Positions 26,417 through 35,106 of a DNA stretch of 64,000 nucleotides are shown here, in pieces. The first letter of the stretch is position 1. Every line of letters starts with the position of its first letter. Source of the DNA: CAZOVB01 sp964583095 (GTDB lineage Bacteria; Planctomycetota; Phycisphaerae; SM23-33); contig CAZOVB010000013.1 of assembly GCA_964583095.1 (NCBI GenBank), forward strand, positions 30,249 to 94,248, read 5' to 3'. The position numbers and the translations under genes are program-made. The notes beneath the pieces were generated by a model. That model did no database searches, was not told where the DNA came from, and saw only the letters and a list, made by a program, of their open reading frames with translations.

Positions 26417-28717
26417 ATGGCTCTGGGCTTTTTCCGTCGCCATCAGAAGATGGTGATCATCGTGATGGTCTTACTGATGGGGTCGTTCCTGATCGGCCCG
26501 ACCGCCATGAACTGGGTGATCGGCTCGGGAGGACCCGGGGAATTGGATCGCGGCACGATCTCCAACCCGGCCAAGGTCGCCCTGACCACCGATGACACCG
26601 CCAACGCCCGCGGCGACCTGGACATCTTCAAGGCGGTCCTGGATGTTGCCAGGCGCGGCAGCAGAAATAATATGTACCTCAGCAATTACGTCAGCACGTG
26701 GCAAGCGCTGATCGCGCTGAACGAGCAAGGCGACGGGGATAAGACACAGCCGGCCTACATGCTCCTGGTGGCCGAAGCCCAGGCGCGAGGCCTGGAGGTA
26801 TCCGATCCGGAAGTACAGAGCGTGCTGGAAGGCCTCAACGTGACCGGCCAGGGGCTCGATACCGTCCTGACGGCCATCATTTCCTTTGTCCCCGGCGGCA
26901 CGTCGGGAGAGAGAGTGATGGACGGGATTCGCCGCGGGCTGCTGGTGGCCAAATCCATTCAGTTGGCCGTCCCGATGCACCCGGGCTCTGTGGCCGACGC
27001 CAGGGAATACTTCCAGGAAGGCAGGCCCATTTCGCTTGGCGCCCGGTTCGGAAACAGCCAGATGCCCCTTCCGGGCGAGCGGATTCGCCTGCAGACAGCC
27101 CGTCTGGAGGCAGAGAAATATCTTCCCGAGTTTGAAAACCAAACGCCCGAGCCGGCAGCCCTGGAGGCGTTCTTCCAGCAAAGGCAGAATGTCGAACCAG
27201 GCCAGTTTCCCAATACCGACTCCATGGGTTTTGGCTATCGCAGGCCGCGCCGGATGGAGATCCAGTGGCTCCTGGTGGACCGGGAGGTGATTGAACTGGC
27301 CACCATGCCCGAACCCAACGCCATTGCCCGGTGGATTGCCGAAAACGAGGACATCCTCTTCAAGGAGGTCCCCGTCGAAGCTCCAGAGCAGCAGGGCGAT
27401 GCCCAGGAAGAATCCACCCAGGAAAATCAGGATCAGCCTGAACAGGCCGACGAGGAAGAGCCCAAGACCGTCCGGAAGGAAATGGAGCAGTCCGAGAAGG
27501 AACAGCGGGCGATCCAGGCCCTTGGGCCCGATCTGGTCAAGGCACGTCTCGGGGCGGTGGTGACCGGGCTTCAGGCGGCGCTGATCGACACCGAGCCCGA
27601 TCCGGAAAACCGCTACCCGGAATTGCTGGAGAAGCTGACCTCCCCGGCCGGGAGTATCCTCGATCAGAAGCTGAACCTGAGCATCTACAAGGTCCCGCTC
27701 AAGACCGCCCTGGACGATATCCAGAAAGAGATAGGGGTCCAGATTGTTTTTCCCGTCGGTAAGTACGCCAATGTTACGATAGACGGAGACGTTCTGGTTT
27801 CGGCCTCCAAGGCCAATGGCGGAACCCTGGGCGAAACGCTGAAACAGTTGGGAGAGTCGCTTCAGGTCCCCCTGGGGCCCGAGGCGTGGCACACCTTCCG
27901 CCTCGTACCCGGGGCGATCTTCCCCAAGACCGACCTGGTGAACATGCTGCCGGTCCGCTACGGCACGACGGGACTGGCCACGGTGCGAGAACTCCAGTCC
28001 CACCCGATTCTCCTGCAGGCCCAGAGCAACCGGCAAAGTATTCTGGGCTCTTTGCCCCGGGAGGAAGAAGCTCTCGAGCGACGTCTGGAACTCGAAGGGC
28101 GCGTCATGGACCTGGGCCCCACAGGCCAAGCCGATCGGCTGCTCTGGCGCCTGGCCAAGTACGTTCCTTCCACGGCTCCGGATCAGCTTACCGAGGAGCT
28201 CAGGCCCCGAGTCATTGAGGACTGGCGCCTGGCGCAGGCTTACCAACTGGCCCTGGAGAAAGCCAAAGCCGCGGTCAGCGATGTCGAGTCCATGCGAAGC
28301 TTTGCCCAGGAGAACGACCTGGAGATAACCCACACGCCTCTTATGACCATGGCCCAGGCACACGATGAGTTCTTCCCCCAACTCGTCGGGCCTGAAACAG
28401 CGTCCGAGATCGATATCGATCACCCGCAGTTCACCCAATTATGGGAGGAATGGATCGACCTGGCCCCGGAGAACCCGACGCTTTCCTATCCCCCGGCCGG
28501 GGAAGAGGTCAAGGTTGTCCCCGTGCCGGCGGGACTCGAAGTCCTTCTGGTCCGGAGGCTGGACTACGAGCCGGCGGTGGATTCCCAGTTCCGCAGGTTC
28601 CTTCCCCAGATCCTCAATGCGCGGTACTCCCAAGAGGTATCCTCAAGGGCGCTGCGTTCCTGGCTGACCTACGAGAATATCGCCCAGCGGACCCAGTACG
28701 ACCCGGAAGGATCCTGA
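26417..28717 (+). CDS. PpiD/SurA-like membrane-anchored chaperone-type protein
   Basis: A 766-residue protein with an N-terminal signal-anchor (about residues 12-35; QKMVIIVMVLLMGSFLIGPT). Residues 90-200 resemble a SurA/PpiD N-terminal helical domain (LIALNEQ, then LLVAEAQARGLEVSDPEVQ). An acidic Gln/Glu-rich linker (about 320-365) follows. A segment around 415-495 looks like a secretin/TonB short N-terminal (STN-type) domain. A parvulin isomerase domain is not evident, so isomerase activity is not claimed. Function in periplasmic folding is an inference from layout. It is monocistronic. Confidence 0.6.
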   Translation: MALGFFRRHQKMVIIVMVLLMGSFLIGPTAMNWVIGSGGPGELDRGTISNPAKVALTTDDTANARGDLDIFKAVLDVARRGSRNNMYLSNYVSTWQALIALNEQGDGDKTQPAYMLLVAEAQARGLEVSDPEVQSVLEGLNVTGQGLDTVLTAIISFVPGGTSGERVMDGIRRGLLVAKSIQLAVPMHPGSVADAREYFQEGRPISLGARFGNSQMPLPGERIRLQTARLEAEKYLPEFENQTPEPAALEAFFQQRQNVEPGQFPNTDSMGFGYRRPRRMEIQWLLVDREVIELATMPEPNAIARWIAENEDILFKEVPVEAPEQQGDAQEESTQENQDQPEQADEEEPKTVRKEMEQSEKEQRAIQALGPDLVKARLGAVVTGLQAALIDTEPDPENRYPELLEKLTSPAGSILDQKLNLSIYKVPLKTALDDIQKEIGVQIVFPVGKYANVTIDGDVLVSASKANGGTLGETLKQLGESLQVPLGPEAWHTFRLVPGAIFPKTDLVNMLPVRYGTTGLATVRELQSHPILLQAQSNRQSILGSLPREEEALERRLELEGRVMDLGPTGQADRLLWRLAKYVPSTAPDQLTEELRPRVIEDWRLAQAYQLALEKAKAAVSDVESMRSFAQENDLEITHTPLMTMAQAHDEFFPQLVGPETASEIDIDHPQFTQLWEEWIDLAPENPTLSYPPAGEEVKVVPVPAGLEVLLVRRLDYEPAVDSQFRRFLPQILNARYSQEVSSRALRSWLTYENIAQRTQYDPEGS

Positions 28718-28718
28718 G

Positions 28719-29546
28719 TCAATCGGCCAGACCTGCCGGGTCGACCTCTAAATGCGCCCCTGCCGGTGAGCGAGCCGCCGGCAGATTCACCTGCGCCTCG
28801 GCCCGGCGGGCTTCTTCTCCCGGAGTCCAGCACAGGGCGCCCAGTTCATTGCAGCCGGTCTTTTCGTAGATCAACAGGCGCCGCGTGGCCTCGCGTATGA
28901 GCACGGGGCTTTGCGTGAGCTTCGGGGTAAGCAGGGCGCTGATGCCCATGAACGGACCGGTCCCCATGGGGCTCCAGGCCGTTCGAATCGCACGGAAATA
29001 CGTGTCCGGCCGCAAAGCCCCACGGGCATCGGTAAAGGCCATTGCATAGGAGCCCGGATGGCCCAGTACGGTGGCTTCGCAGACCGGATAGCCCGGATCC
29101 AGCAGCAGCACCGGCTGTGTCCAATGGATGAAGTCTTTCGAAGAGGCCGTCCAGACACCTTCCAACTCGTCGCTGCCCGAGGCCAGGGTCCAGATCAGGC
29201 GGTGTAGTTGCTTCTCCCAGTCCCAGTAGGCATCGGGCCGCAGCGGCCGATGCAAAGGCCCGGGCAGGGAGATATCGAGCTTCTCCGGCGGGGTCCAGGT
29301 TCGCAGATCTTCCGATCGGCTGGCGTAGATCCCCGGCCGTCCCTGCTGGGGGGCCATCATCAGCCAAAGCGAACCATCGGGGGTTGCATACATCCTGGGG
29401 CCCCGGTCCTCATACGGGTTCTGCCATGGCCAGTCGGGGCCCGGCAGGACCTCCAGGGGCGTGAACGTCCCGGCAGGGCCCAGGGCGAAGAACTCCAGGT
29501 TGGACTTGTCGTGTTCGGTGATGCAGGACAGGACAAACATGTTCAC
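28719..29546 (-). CDS. glycosidase-like five-bladed propeller protein
   Basis: A 275-residue soluble protein whose repeats resemble GH43/GH32/sialidase-type propellers: WPWQNPYEDRGPRMYATPDG, then Asp-box-like stretches (SRSEDLRTW, SSKDFIHW) and TAFTDARG-type turns. No signal peptide is visible. A catalytic residue set for GH43 (Asp, Asp, Glu) cannot be fixed by eye, so hydrolytic activity is uncertain. It may alternatively be a sugar-binding propeller. It is divergent from the lipoprotein at 29668. Confidence 0.5.
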   Translation of the reverse strand: MNMFVLSCITEHDKSNLEFFALGPAGTFTPLEVLPGPDWPWQNPYEDRGPRMYATPDGSLWLMMAPQQGRPGIYASRSEDLRTWTPPEKLDISLPGPLHRPLRPDAYWDWEKQLHRLIWTLASGSDELEGVWTASSKDFIHWTQPVLLLDPGYPVCEATVLGHPGSYAMAFTDARGALRPDTYFRAIRTAWSPMGTGPFMGISALLTPKLTQSPVLIREATRRLLIYEKTGCNELGALCWTPGEEARRAEAQVNLPAARSPAGAHLEVDPAGLAD

Positions 29547-29667
29547 TCCGTCGGCGCTGCGAGAGGGGGGAAACTCCTGCCTGAGTCATCGGGTGACCTT
29601 GGCGGCATTGCAACGGCAGGGGGCGTATGATACTCTCGCGCCTGTCCGGGGCGAAGGGAGTTTTACG

Positions 29668-30564
29668 ATGCGAAAGATCTCTTGGGTTGTATTGGTGGCG
29701 GCAGGGCTGGTCTGGGCGGGCTGCTCCGAGCAGTCTTCCACGTCTGCCGGCGGTCTCTGGTCGTTCAATGGGTCCAACTGGGAGGCCTCGAAGGCTTCCC
29801 TTCAGGGGCAATGGCCTGAAACGCTGGCCCGTAACGAAACGAGCTTGAGTGACGGGGGCCTGCTTCCGCGCATCGAAGTCAACCTGCGTGTGGTGGCTGC
29901 GCCGCTGGAAGAGAAACTTCCCCTCACGCCAAACGGGATTCTCACCCGGGGCGACGCGGAGCGATGGCTCCGGCGATGCGGGCCCGACAGCATCCGGCAT
30001 GAGGCGCAGGTAACCCTGCGGACCGGGGCCGCCGTCACGGCAAAGTCCCTCCAGGAGACGCGCCTGGTCACTGCCTATGACCTCAGCCAGGACCCTCAGG
30101 GCCAGGTACGCCCGCGCCCGCAGGAATCGGTGCTGCTGGTGGGCCTTACGTCGGATCTGGCCGCCCAGGTAACCGACGACGGGGACGTGAGAATCACCGG
30201 GATGAAGACCACCGTCTCGCGTCTGCTGGATCCTGCCGCCCGCAAGGGCAAGATCCTCCTTCCCGATGACCGTCAGGAAGAACTTATCTGGCACGAGCCG
30301 ATCATGCTGCTGGCCGAGGGACAGTTCGGCGCAGCCCAGTCGGCGACGCTGGGGCCCGATCGTGTGGCCATGGTTCCCTTGAGCTACCGATTGCTGCCCT
30401 GTCCCCCGTCGCCTCTTCGGCTGATGGTGCTTCCGGGCAGCGTGCAAAGCCCGCACGTGGTGGAGGGCACGGGCAGGCAGGAGCAGCCTCCCGCGCGGGT
30501 TCGTATGGTCCTGCTCATCGAGGCCCGTACGCTGTCCTCGGATGTGATAAGTCCCGAGGAATAA
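29668..30564 (+). CDS. lipoprotein, unknown function
   Basis: A 298-residue lipoprotein starting at the ATG at 29668, seven bases after GAAGGGAG. The signal peptide WVVLVAAGLV runs into the lipobox WAGC. The mature part contains Trp-rich N-terminal sequence and two long beta-rich modules. I recognise no family. It is separated from the operon that begins at 30749 by 184 bases. Confidence 0.75.
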   Translation: MRKISWVVLVAAGLVWAGCSEQSSTSAGGLWSFNGSNWEASKASLQGQWPETLARNETSLSDGGLLPRIEVNLRVVAAPLEEKLPLTPNGILTRGDAERWLRRCGPDSIRHEAQVTLRTGAAVTAKSLQETRLVTAYDLSQDPQGQVRPRPQESVLLVGLTSDLAAQVTDDGDVRITGMKTTVSRLLDPAARKGKILLPDDRQEELIWHEPIMLLAEGQFGAAQSATLGPDRVAMVPLSYRLLPCPPSPLRLMVLPGSVQSPHVVEGTGRQEQPPARVRMVLLIEARTLSSDVISPEE

Positions 30565-30653
30565 AGCTTCCATCAATGTTCACGAGGCGGGGTTTTCCGT
30601 TTCAGAAACAGGCGCATGATGGAAAAGCCAACACTTTTCGCCGGTCAAAAGGT

Positions 30654-30659
30654 TATACT
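30654..30659 (+). promoter_or_regulatory. possible -10 element for the terpenoid-type operon
   Basis: TATACT lies 90 bases upstream of the first gene (ATG at 30749). No good -35 hexamer is found 16-18 bases upstream, so this is a weak prediction. No terminator is seen between 30564 and this site. Confidence 0.3.
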
Positions 30660-30748
30660 TGCCATGCCGTTGGCCCGAGGCCGACGTCCGCGACAGATCG
30701 AGAAATGCGGTAGGGAAGCTCCTGCCGCCCAGACAGAAAGCAACCCGT

Positions 30749-31096
30749 ATGCCCCAGCGACACAGAATTCTTTACTGCCGCTGTCGCCATGACTATGCCC
30801 TGCCCGACCAGACGCGAGATGCCGTCTTGGAGGGGCTCTGCAACAGCCAGGCCGATTTCGAAGCGGTAGATGACCTGTGCGCCCTGGCCGCTCGAAAGGA
30901 CCCGATGCTGGCCGAGCTGGCCGAGGAAGAAGATCTCCGCATCGCCGCCTGTCATCCCCGGGCGGTTCGACTTCTCTTTGAGGCCGGCCAGGCCAACATG
31001 GATCCCGACCGCGTAACCTTCGCCGACATGCGCGAATCTGCCCCCGAGCAGATCCTCCAGCAGTTGACCGGGGAAAAGGGAGGAGCCTACGCATGA
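30749..31096 (+). CDS. HdrA N-terminus-like Cys protein, operon gene 1
   Basis: A 115-residue soluble protein starting at the ATG at 30749. It has CxC (YCRC) at residues 9-11, further Cys residues, and the segment RIAACHPRAVRLLF. The order CxC, then Cys, then VxACxPRxxx resembles the N-terminal domain of heterodisulfide reductase subunit A and related bifurcating electron-transfer proteins. It lacks the FAD and ferredoxin domains of HdrA. It overlaps the next gene at ATGA, so the pair is translationally coupled. An electron-transfer or redox-sensing role with the ferredoxin is inferred. Confidence 0.6.
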   Translation: MPQRHRILYCRCRHDYALPDQTRDAVLEGLCNSQADFEAVDDLCALAARKDPMLAELAEEEDLRIAACHPRAVRLLFEAGQANMDPDRVTFADMRESAPEQILQQLTGEKGGAYA

Positions 31097-31854
31097 GTGT
31101 TGCCGCATTGAAAGTCGTCATCTTCGAAGGAGAAGGCGCCGCGCCGCTGGATCCCGAAATGCGCCTCAAGCTGGCTCAGCGATGCCTGGAGGAAGGGTTC
31201 CGCCTCAGCCGCGCTACGTGTCTTTGTCAAATCCGGGCAGGCAAGGGGGAAAAGCTGCTCCTGCTGGCTCGTTTCGGCGAGCAGATGAAGCAGAATCTCC
31301 ACCAGATCACCTCCGACCGACTCAGTGCCCAGGACATCACAGGCCAGGATCTGGAGACGGTAATGAGCCATGTTTACAGCGCCCGGGGCCCAATGAGCCC
31401 GGCCGGGGCAGATCGATGGGTCCCCTGGTTCCCGGTAATCGATGCGGAGAAATGTACCCACTGCGGCAAATGCCTGAGTTTCTGCCTCTTTGGCGTGTTC
31501 AAGCGAAGCCCCGAGGGCAAGATCCGCGTGGCCCAGCCCGGCAAGTGCAAAACCAACTGTCCCGCGTGCGGTCGGGTCTGCCCGGCCGGGGCGATCGTCT
31601 TCCCCAAATACGCCCAGGCTCCCATCAACGGGGGCTATTGCGAGACGCCGGCCCAGCCGGTCCAGGTGGACCTCGAAGCCCTGGCCGGACAGGATGTCTA
31701 CGCCGCGCTTCGCAAGCGTTCGGCTGGAAAAGGCGCTCCGGATCGCTCGGCGGCTTGCGATTGTCTCACTCGTCTCAGCGAGCAACTGGACATCCCTGCC
31801 GAGGTCCTCGAGGGACTCGGCGGCTCGGGGCCTGGAAAGGCCCGGGACGCATGA
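31093..31854 (+). CDS. two-[4Fe-4S] ferredoxin-type protein, operon gene 2
   Basis: A 253-residue protein. The N-terminal 110 residues have no named family (one CxC at 43-45). Then come two cluster-binding sets: CTHCGKCLSFC (Cys121, 124, 127, 131) and CKTNCPACGRVC (Cys152, 156, 159, 163). The C-terminal 90 residues are helical. A low-potential electron carrier is likely, and the overlapping radical SAM gene downstream (ATGA at 31851) needs such electrons. Cytoplasmic: no signal peptide or helix. The spacing of the second set (Cx3Cx2Cx3C) is atypical and may indicate a non-canonical cluster. Confidence 0.85.
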   Translation: MSVAALKVVIFEGEGAAPLDPEMRLKLAQRCLEEGFRLSRATCLCQIRAGKGEKLLLLARFGEQMKQNLHQITSDRLSAQDITGQDLETVMSHVYSARGPMSPAGADRWVPWFPVIDAEKCTHCGKCLSFCLFGVFKRSPEGKIRVAQPGKCKTNCPACGRVCPAGAIVFPKYAQAPINGGYCETPAQPVQVDLEALAGQDVYAALRKRSAGKGAPDRSAACDCLTRLSEQLDIPAEVLEGLGGSGPGKARDA

Positions 31855-33398
31855 GATCCTCCGACCCCAGTCCGGCGGTTGTACTGGTCGCCGACCGAAC
31901 GCTCAGTGGCAACTACAAGGTGCTCTTCGAGGGTATCTTCGCCACGATGCAGACTTCCTCCACGCCGGCGTGGCTGATGAAGTCCCTCTTGAGCCGCAAG
32001 GTTCCCGTCGATGCGTCCGGAAGGGCGAAGCTGGCGCCGCTTGGGCTGCGACGGGTAGAGGCCGCCCTTGCCGACGCGGGTGTCTGTACCCCCGAGCAGA
32101 TCGCCGTGGCCAGCCCGGAATCGGTCGGGCGCGTGATCGGACCGCAGACCCGCCTTGTTTGCGTGTCCAGCAGCGACCCCCTCGGGGAGGGGATGAGCAA
32201 CACCACCACCGCGGTCTTCTGTGGGGGCGAACTCTACACCCGCAGATGGACGCGAAAGCTCATGCGCACGCTCGAAGCGGGCAAGGAGCAATACGGGTAC
32301 AAGGTGCTCTTCGGGGGGGCCGGGGCCTGGCAACTGACCCGCAATGAAGAGGCACGCAGGCAACTGGGCATCGATACCGTTTTTGAAGGCTATTTCGAAG
32401 ACCAGGGACCGGACCTGGTTGCACGGCTGCTCCGGGGCGAGAACCCGCCAGAGGTCGTGACCGAAACCCGTCATTGCCTGGAGAAGATCTCTCCGATCCG
32501 CGGCGGGTCCATCATGGGAGCCGTGGAACTCAGCAGGGGCTGCGGCAAGGGATGCAGATTCTGCGCAATGGGCCGCATGGGCATGGCCCATCTGGGCGTC
32601 GACGCGATCTGCAGCGATATAGAGACGAACCTCTCTGCCGGGATGGCCAACGTGGTTTCGACCAGTGAAGACTTCTTCCGGTACGGCGCAAAGGGCATGA
32701 ACGTCAACTTCGAGGCGATCTGTGAGCTTCTCGGGGCGATTCGTCGCATGGAATCTTTGGGCTTCATGCAGGTGGACCATGCGAATATCTCGTCGGTCCT
32801 GCAGCTGAGCCGTTCGCAGCTTGTCGAGATCCGTCGGCTGATGACCTGGGGCCGGCGATCCGATGCCCTCTGGGTGAACCTCGGGGCCGAAAGCGCCAAC
32901 GGAGAACTCGTCGCCCGGACAGGCCCGGCCAAGATTCTGCCCTTTTCGGCCGAGGACTGGGAGACGATGATCCTCGACGCGGTGCATCGCCTCAATGAGT
33001 CGGGCTTCTATCCGGTGGTATCCCTGGTTCTCGGGCTCCCCGGCGAGACGCCGTCCGACGTGGCCCGGACCTCCGGTCTTGTGGACAAACTGACGCAATT
33101 TCGATGCGCGGTGTTTCCGGTTTTTCACGAACCGATCCACGGGGGCCGGCGGTTCCATGTGGGCCTGATGCGACTGGATCAGTTCGAGTTGTTCCAGCAG
33201 TGTTATCAGTTGAACTTCTCGCGGATTCCGGAAGTCTTCCGGGACAATCAACGAGCCGGCGGTGTACACTGGCTCAAGCGCGGCATCGTGCAGGTCATGG
33301 GTCGCGGAGAAGTCCTGCTGTGGCGTCGGAGGTTCCGCAAGTTGCGACGGGCCCTGGAGAAACAGGCTTCAGCGGTTCCTGCCGCCGCCACGACGTGA
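31851..33398 (+). CDS. radical SAM protein with B12-binding-like N-terminus
   Basis: A 515-residue protein starting at the ATG that overlaps the previous stop. The radical SAM cluster motif CGKGCRFC (Cx3Cx2C) is at Cys231, 235 and 238. The first 200 residues (VVLVADRTLSGNYKVLF, SSSDPLGEGM, GGAGAW) look like the cobalamin-binding-like Rossmann domain of class B radical SAM enzymes. The downstream barrel has QVDHANISS and VNLGAES. Class B members catalyse methylations or C-C bond chemistry, for example in hopanoid and bacteriochlorophyll synthesis. Its place before a prenyl synthase suggests a modification of an isoprenoid or of a prenyl-binding protein. The exact reaction is unknown. Confidence 0.88.
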   Translation: MRSSDPSPAVVLVADRTLSGNYKVLFEGIFATMQTSSTPAWLMKSLLSRKVPVDASGRAKLAPLGLRRVEAALADAGVCTPEQIAVASPESVGRVIGPQTRLVCVSSSDPLGEGMSNTTTAVFCGGELYTRRWTRKLMRTLEAGKEQYGYKVLFGGAGAWQLTRNEEARRQLGIDTVFEGYFEDQGPDLVARLLRGENPPEVVTETRHCLEKISPIRGGSIMGAVELSRGCGKGCRFCAMGRMGMAHLGVDAICSDIETNLSAGMANVVSTSEDFFRYGAKGMNVNFEAICELLGAIRRMESLGFMQVDHANISSVLQLSRSQLVEIRRLMTWGRRSDALWVNLGAESANGELVARTGPAKILPFSAEDWETMILDAVHRLNESGFYPVVSLVLGLPGETPSDVARTSGLVDKLTQFRCAVFPVFHEPIHGGRRFHVGLMRLDQFELFQQCYQLNFSRIPEVFRDNQRAGGVHWLKRGIVQVMGRGEVLLWRRRFRKLRRALEKQASAVPAAATT

Positions 33399-33408
33399 GG
33401 TCAGTAAG

Positions 33409-35106
33409 ATGTCCGAATCCTCGAATCGAAAGACCACAGCCGCTTTTGAGAGCCTGACCGCTCAGGCGGGAATCCCCGCCACGCGCAGCCGGCGGGAAGC
33501 CCTGCTTGCCCGGATCCGCCGCCGCGTCCGCGAGGGCAACTACACCCCGCCGGTTCCGCTGGATCAACTCACCAAGATCGCCCGCCAGTGCTGCACCCAG
33601 CAAGGCCTGGATGAATCCCACATGCGGTTCGCCACCGTCCTGGTCAGCAACGAACTCTGGCGGGATGCCCTGGCAGAGGTCCCCTTCCAAAGACGCCTGC
33701 TGCTGATGCCACAGTGCCTTCGCGATGAGCAGCACTGCCCGGCCGAAATCGATGAATACGGCCTGGTCTGCTCGGCCTGCGGGCGCTGCATCCTCCACAG
33801 CCTCCAGGCCGAAGCCGAACGCCTCGGCTACGTCGTCATGATCGCCGAGGGCTCGGCGGTGGTAACGCGGCTGATCGAATCGGGCCAGATCGACGCGGTT
33901 GTCGGCGTGAGCTGCCTGTCTGTCCTGGAGCGCGTATTCCCGTACATGGAAGCCGCCGCTGTCCCCGGAGCCGCCATTCCCCTGCTTCGCGACGGGTGCC
34001 ACCAGACCACCCTGGACGTGGACTGGCTCCGAGAAGCCATGTACCTCAGCAGCGCCGAGAACCGGCGACAACTGGACCTGGAATCCCTCCGAAGGAACGT
34101 GGCCGACTGGTTCACCCAGGAGGCTGTCAGCAAAATCCTCGGATCTCCGGCCAGTCAGACGGAGCAAGTCGCCCAGCAGTGGCTGGTCAAGGGCGGCAAA
34201 CGATGGAGACCCTTCCTGGCCGTCTGTGCAGCAAGGGCCCTGGGCGGAGATTCCCACCTGGACGAGCTGAGCCTTCGGAGGCTGGCCCTGGCGGTGGAGT
34301 GTTTCCACAAGGCCTCCTTGATCCACGACGATATCGAGGACGACGACGAGACGCGATACGAAGACCCCACCCTCCATGCCCGGTACGGCGTGGGATTCGC
34401 CCTGAATGCGGGCGACTTCCTGCTGGGAGAAGGCTACCGCCTGATCGGCCTGTGCGATCTGGGCGACGACCGGAAGGTCAAGATGTACGAGGTGGCCGCC
34501 CTGGGCCATCGCGACCTGTCTCTCGGGCAGGGGGCGGAGTTGTGGTGGTCCCGCAAGAAAGACCACATGAAGCTTCAGGAGGTGCTCGAGATCTTCCAGC
34601 GCAAAACCGCTCCTGCCTTCGAGGTCGCCCTGCGAATGGGGGCCATCTTCGGACGGGGAGACGACGCGCTGGGGCCGGCCTTGACGCAATACAGCCGTGC
34701 CCTGGGAATTGCCTACCAGATCCGGGACGACCTGGACGATTTCTGCTGTGCATCGGACAGCAACGATCTCGAGGCCGGACGCCTCAGTGTACTGCCCTCC
34801 CTGGCTGTCGAGCAGGCCGGCGTGCCGCCAGAGAAGCTCCAGGCCCTCTATGATCCCGTAGCGGGGAAGGCGAACTTTCAACAGGCCATCGAAGCCCTGG
34901 GTGACTCCCGGGCGGTGCTCTGCGGACTCAAGCTCATGGAAGCCTGGAAACGCCAGGCCGTCCAGGCCCTGGAGGCAGTGGATTCTGTGGCGCTCAAATC
35001 CCTCCTCCGCCGGGTGGTGGGCCGTATCTTCTGCGACTTCGAAATAATGGGATGCTGCGATGACGTTCCGGGCAGAAATGCTTCGGGCCGCCAGGGCCGG
35101 GGCTGA
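33409..35106 (+). CDS. DUF116 - polyprenyl diphosphate synthase fusion
   Basis: A 565-residue two-domain protein. Residues ~45-210 are a DUF116 domain with a Cys set (Cys103, 110, 121, 124, 127, 169, 197) in MPQCLR, CSACGRC and GVSCL, likely a metal or Fe-S site. Residues ~235-550 are a trans-prenyl synthase: GGKRWRP (262-268), first Asp-rich motif DDIED (307-311) and second DDLDD (440-444). Both Mg sites are intact. The usual RRG after the first motif reads RYE, an odd change. Small residues (Ala302, Ser303) before the first motif suggest a product longer than farnesyl. The start follows GTGAGGTCAGTAAG. The fusion implies that DUF116 acts directly on synthase or product; this is inference. 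Confidence 0.9.
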   Translation: MSESSNRKTTAAFESLTAQAGIPATRSRREALLARIRRRVREGNYTPPVPLDQLTKIARQCCTQQGLDESHMRFATVLVSNELWRDALAEVPFQRRLLLMPQCLRDEQHCPAEIDEYGLVCSACGRCILHSLQAEAERLGYVVMIAEGSAVVTRLIESGQIDAVVGVSCLSVLERVFPYMEAAAVPGAAIPLLRDGCHQTTLDVDWLREAMYLSSAENRRQLDLESLRRNVADWFTQEAVSKILGSPASQTEQVAQQWLVKGGKRWRPFLAVCAARALGGDSHLDELSLRRLALAVECFHKASLIHDDIEDDDETRYEDPTLHARYGVGFALNAGDFLLGEGYRLIGLCDLGDDRKVKMYEVAALGHRDLSLGQGAELWWSRKKDHMKLQEVLEIFQRKTAPAFEVALRMGAIFGRGDDALGPALTQYSRALGIAYQIRDDLDDFCCASDSNDLEAGRLSVLPSLAVEQAGVPPEKLQALYDPVAGKANFQQAIEALGDSRAVLCGLKLMEAWKRQAVQALEAVDSVALKSLLRRVVGRIFCDFEIMGCCDDVPGRNASGRQGRG

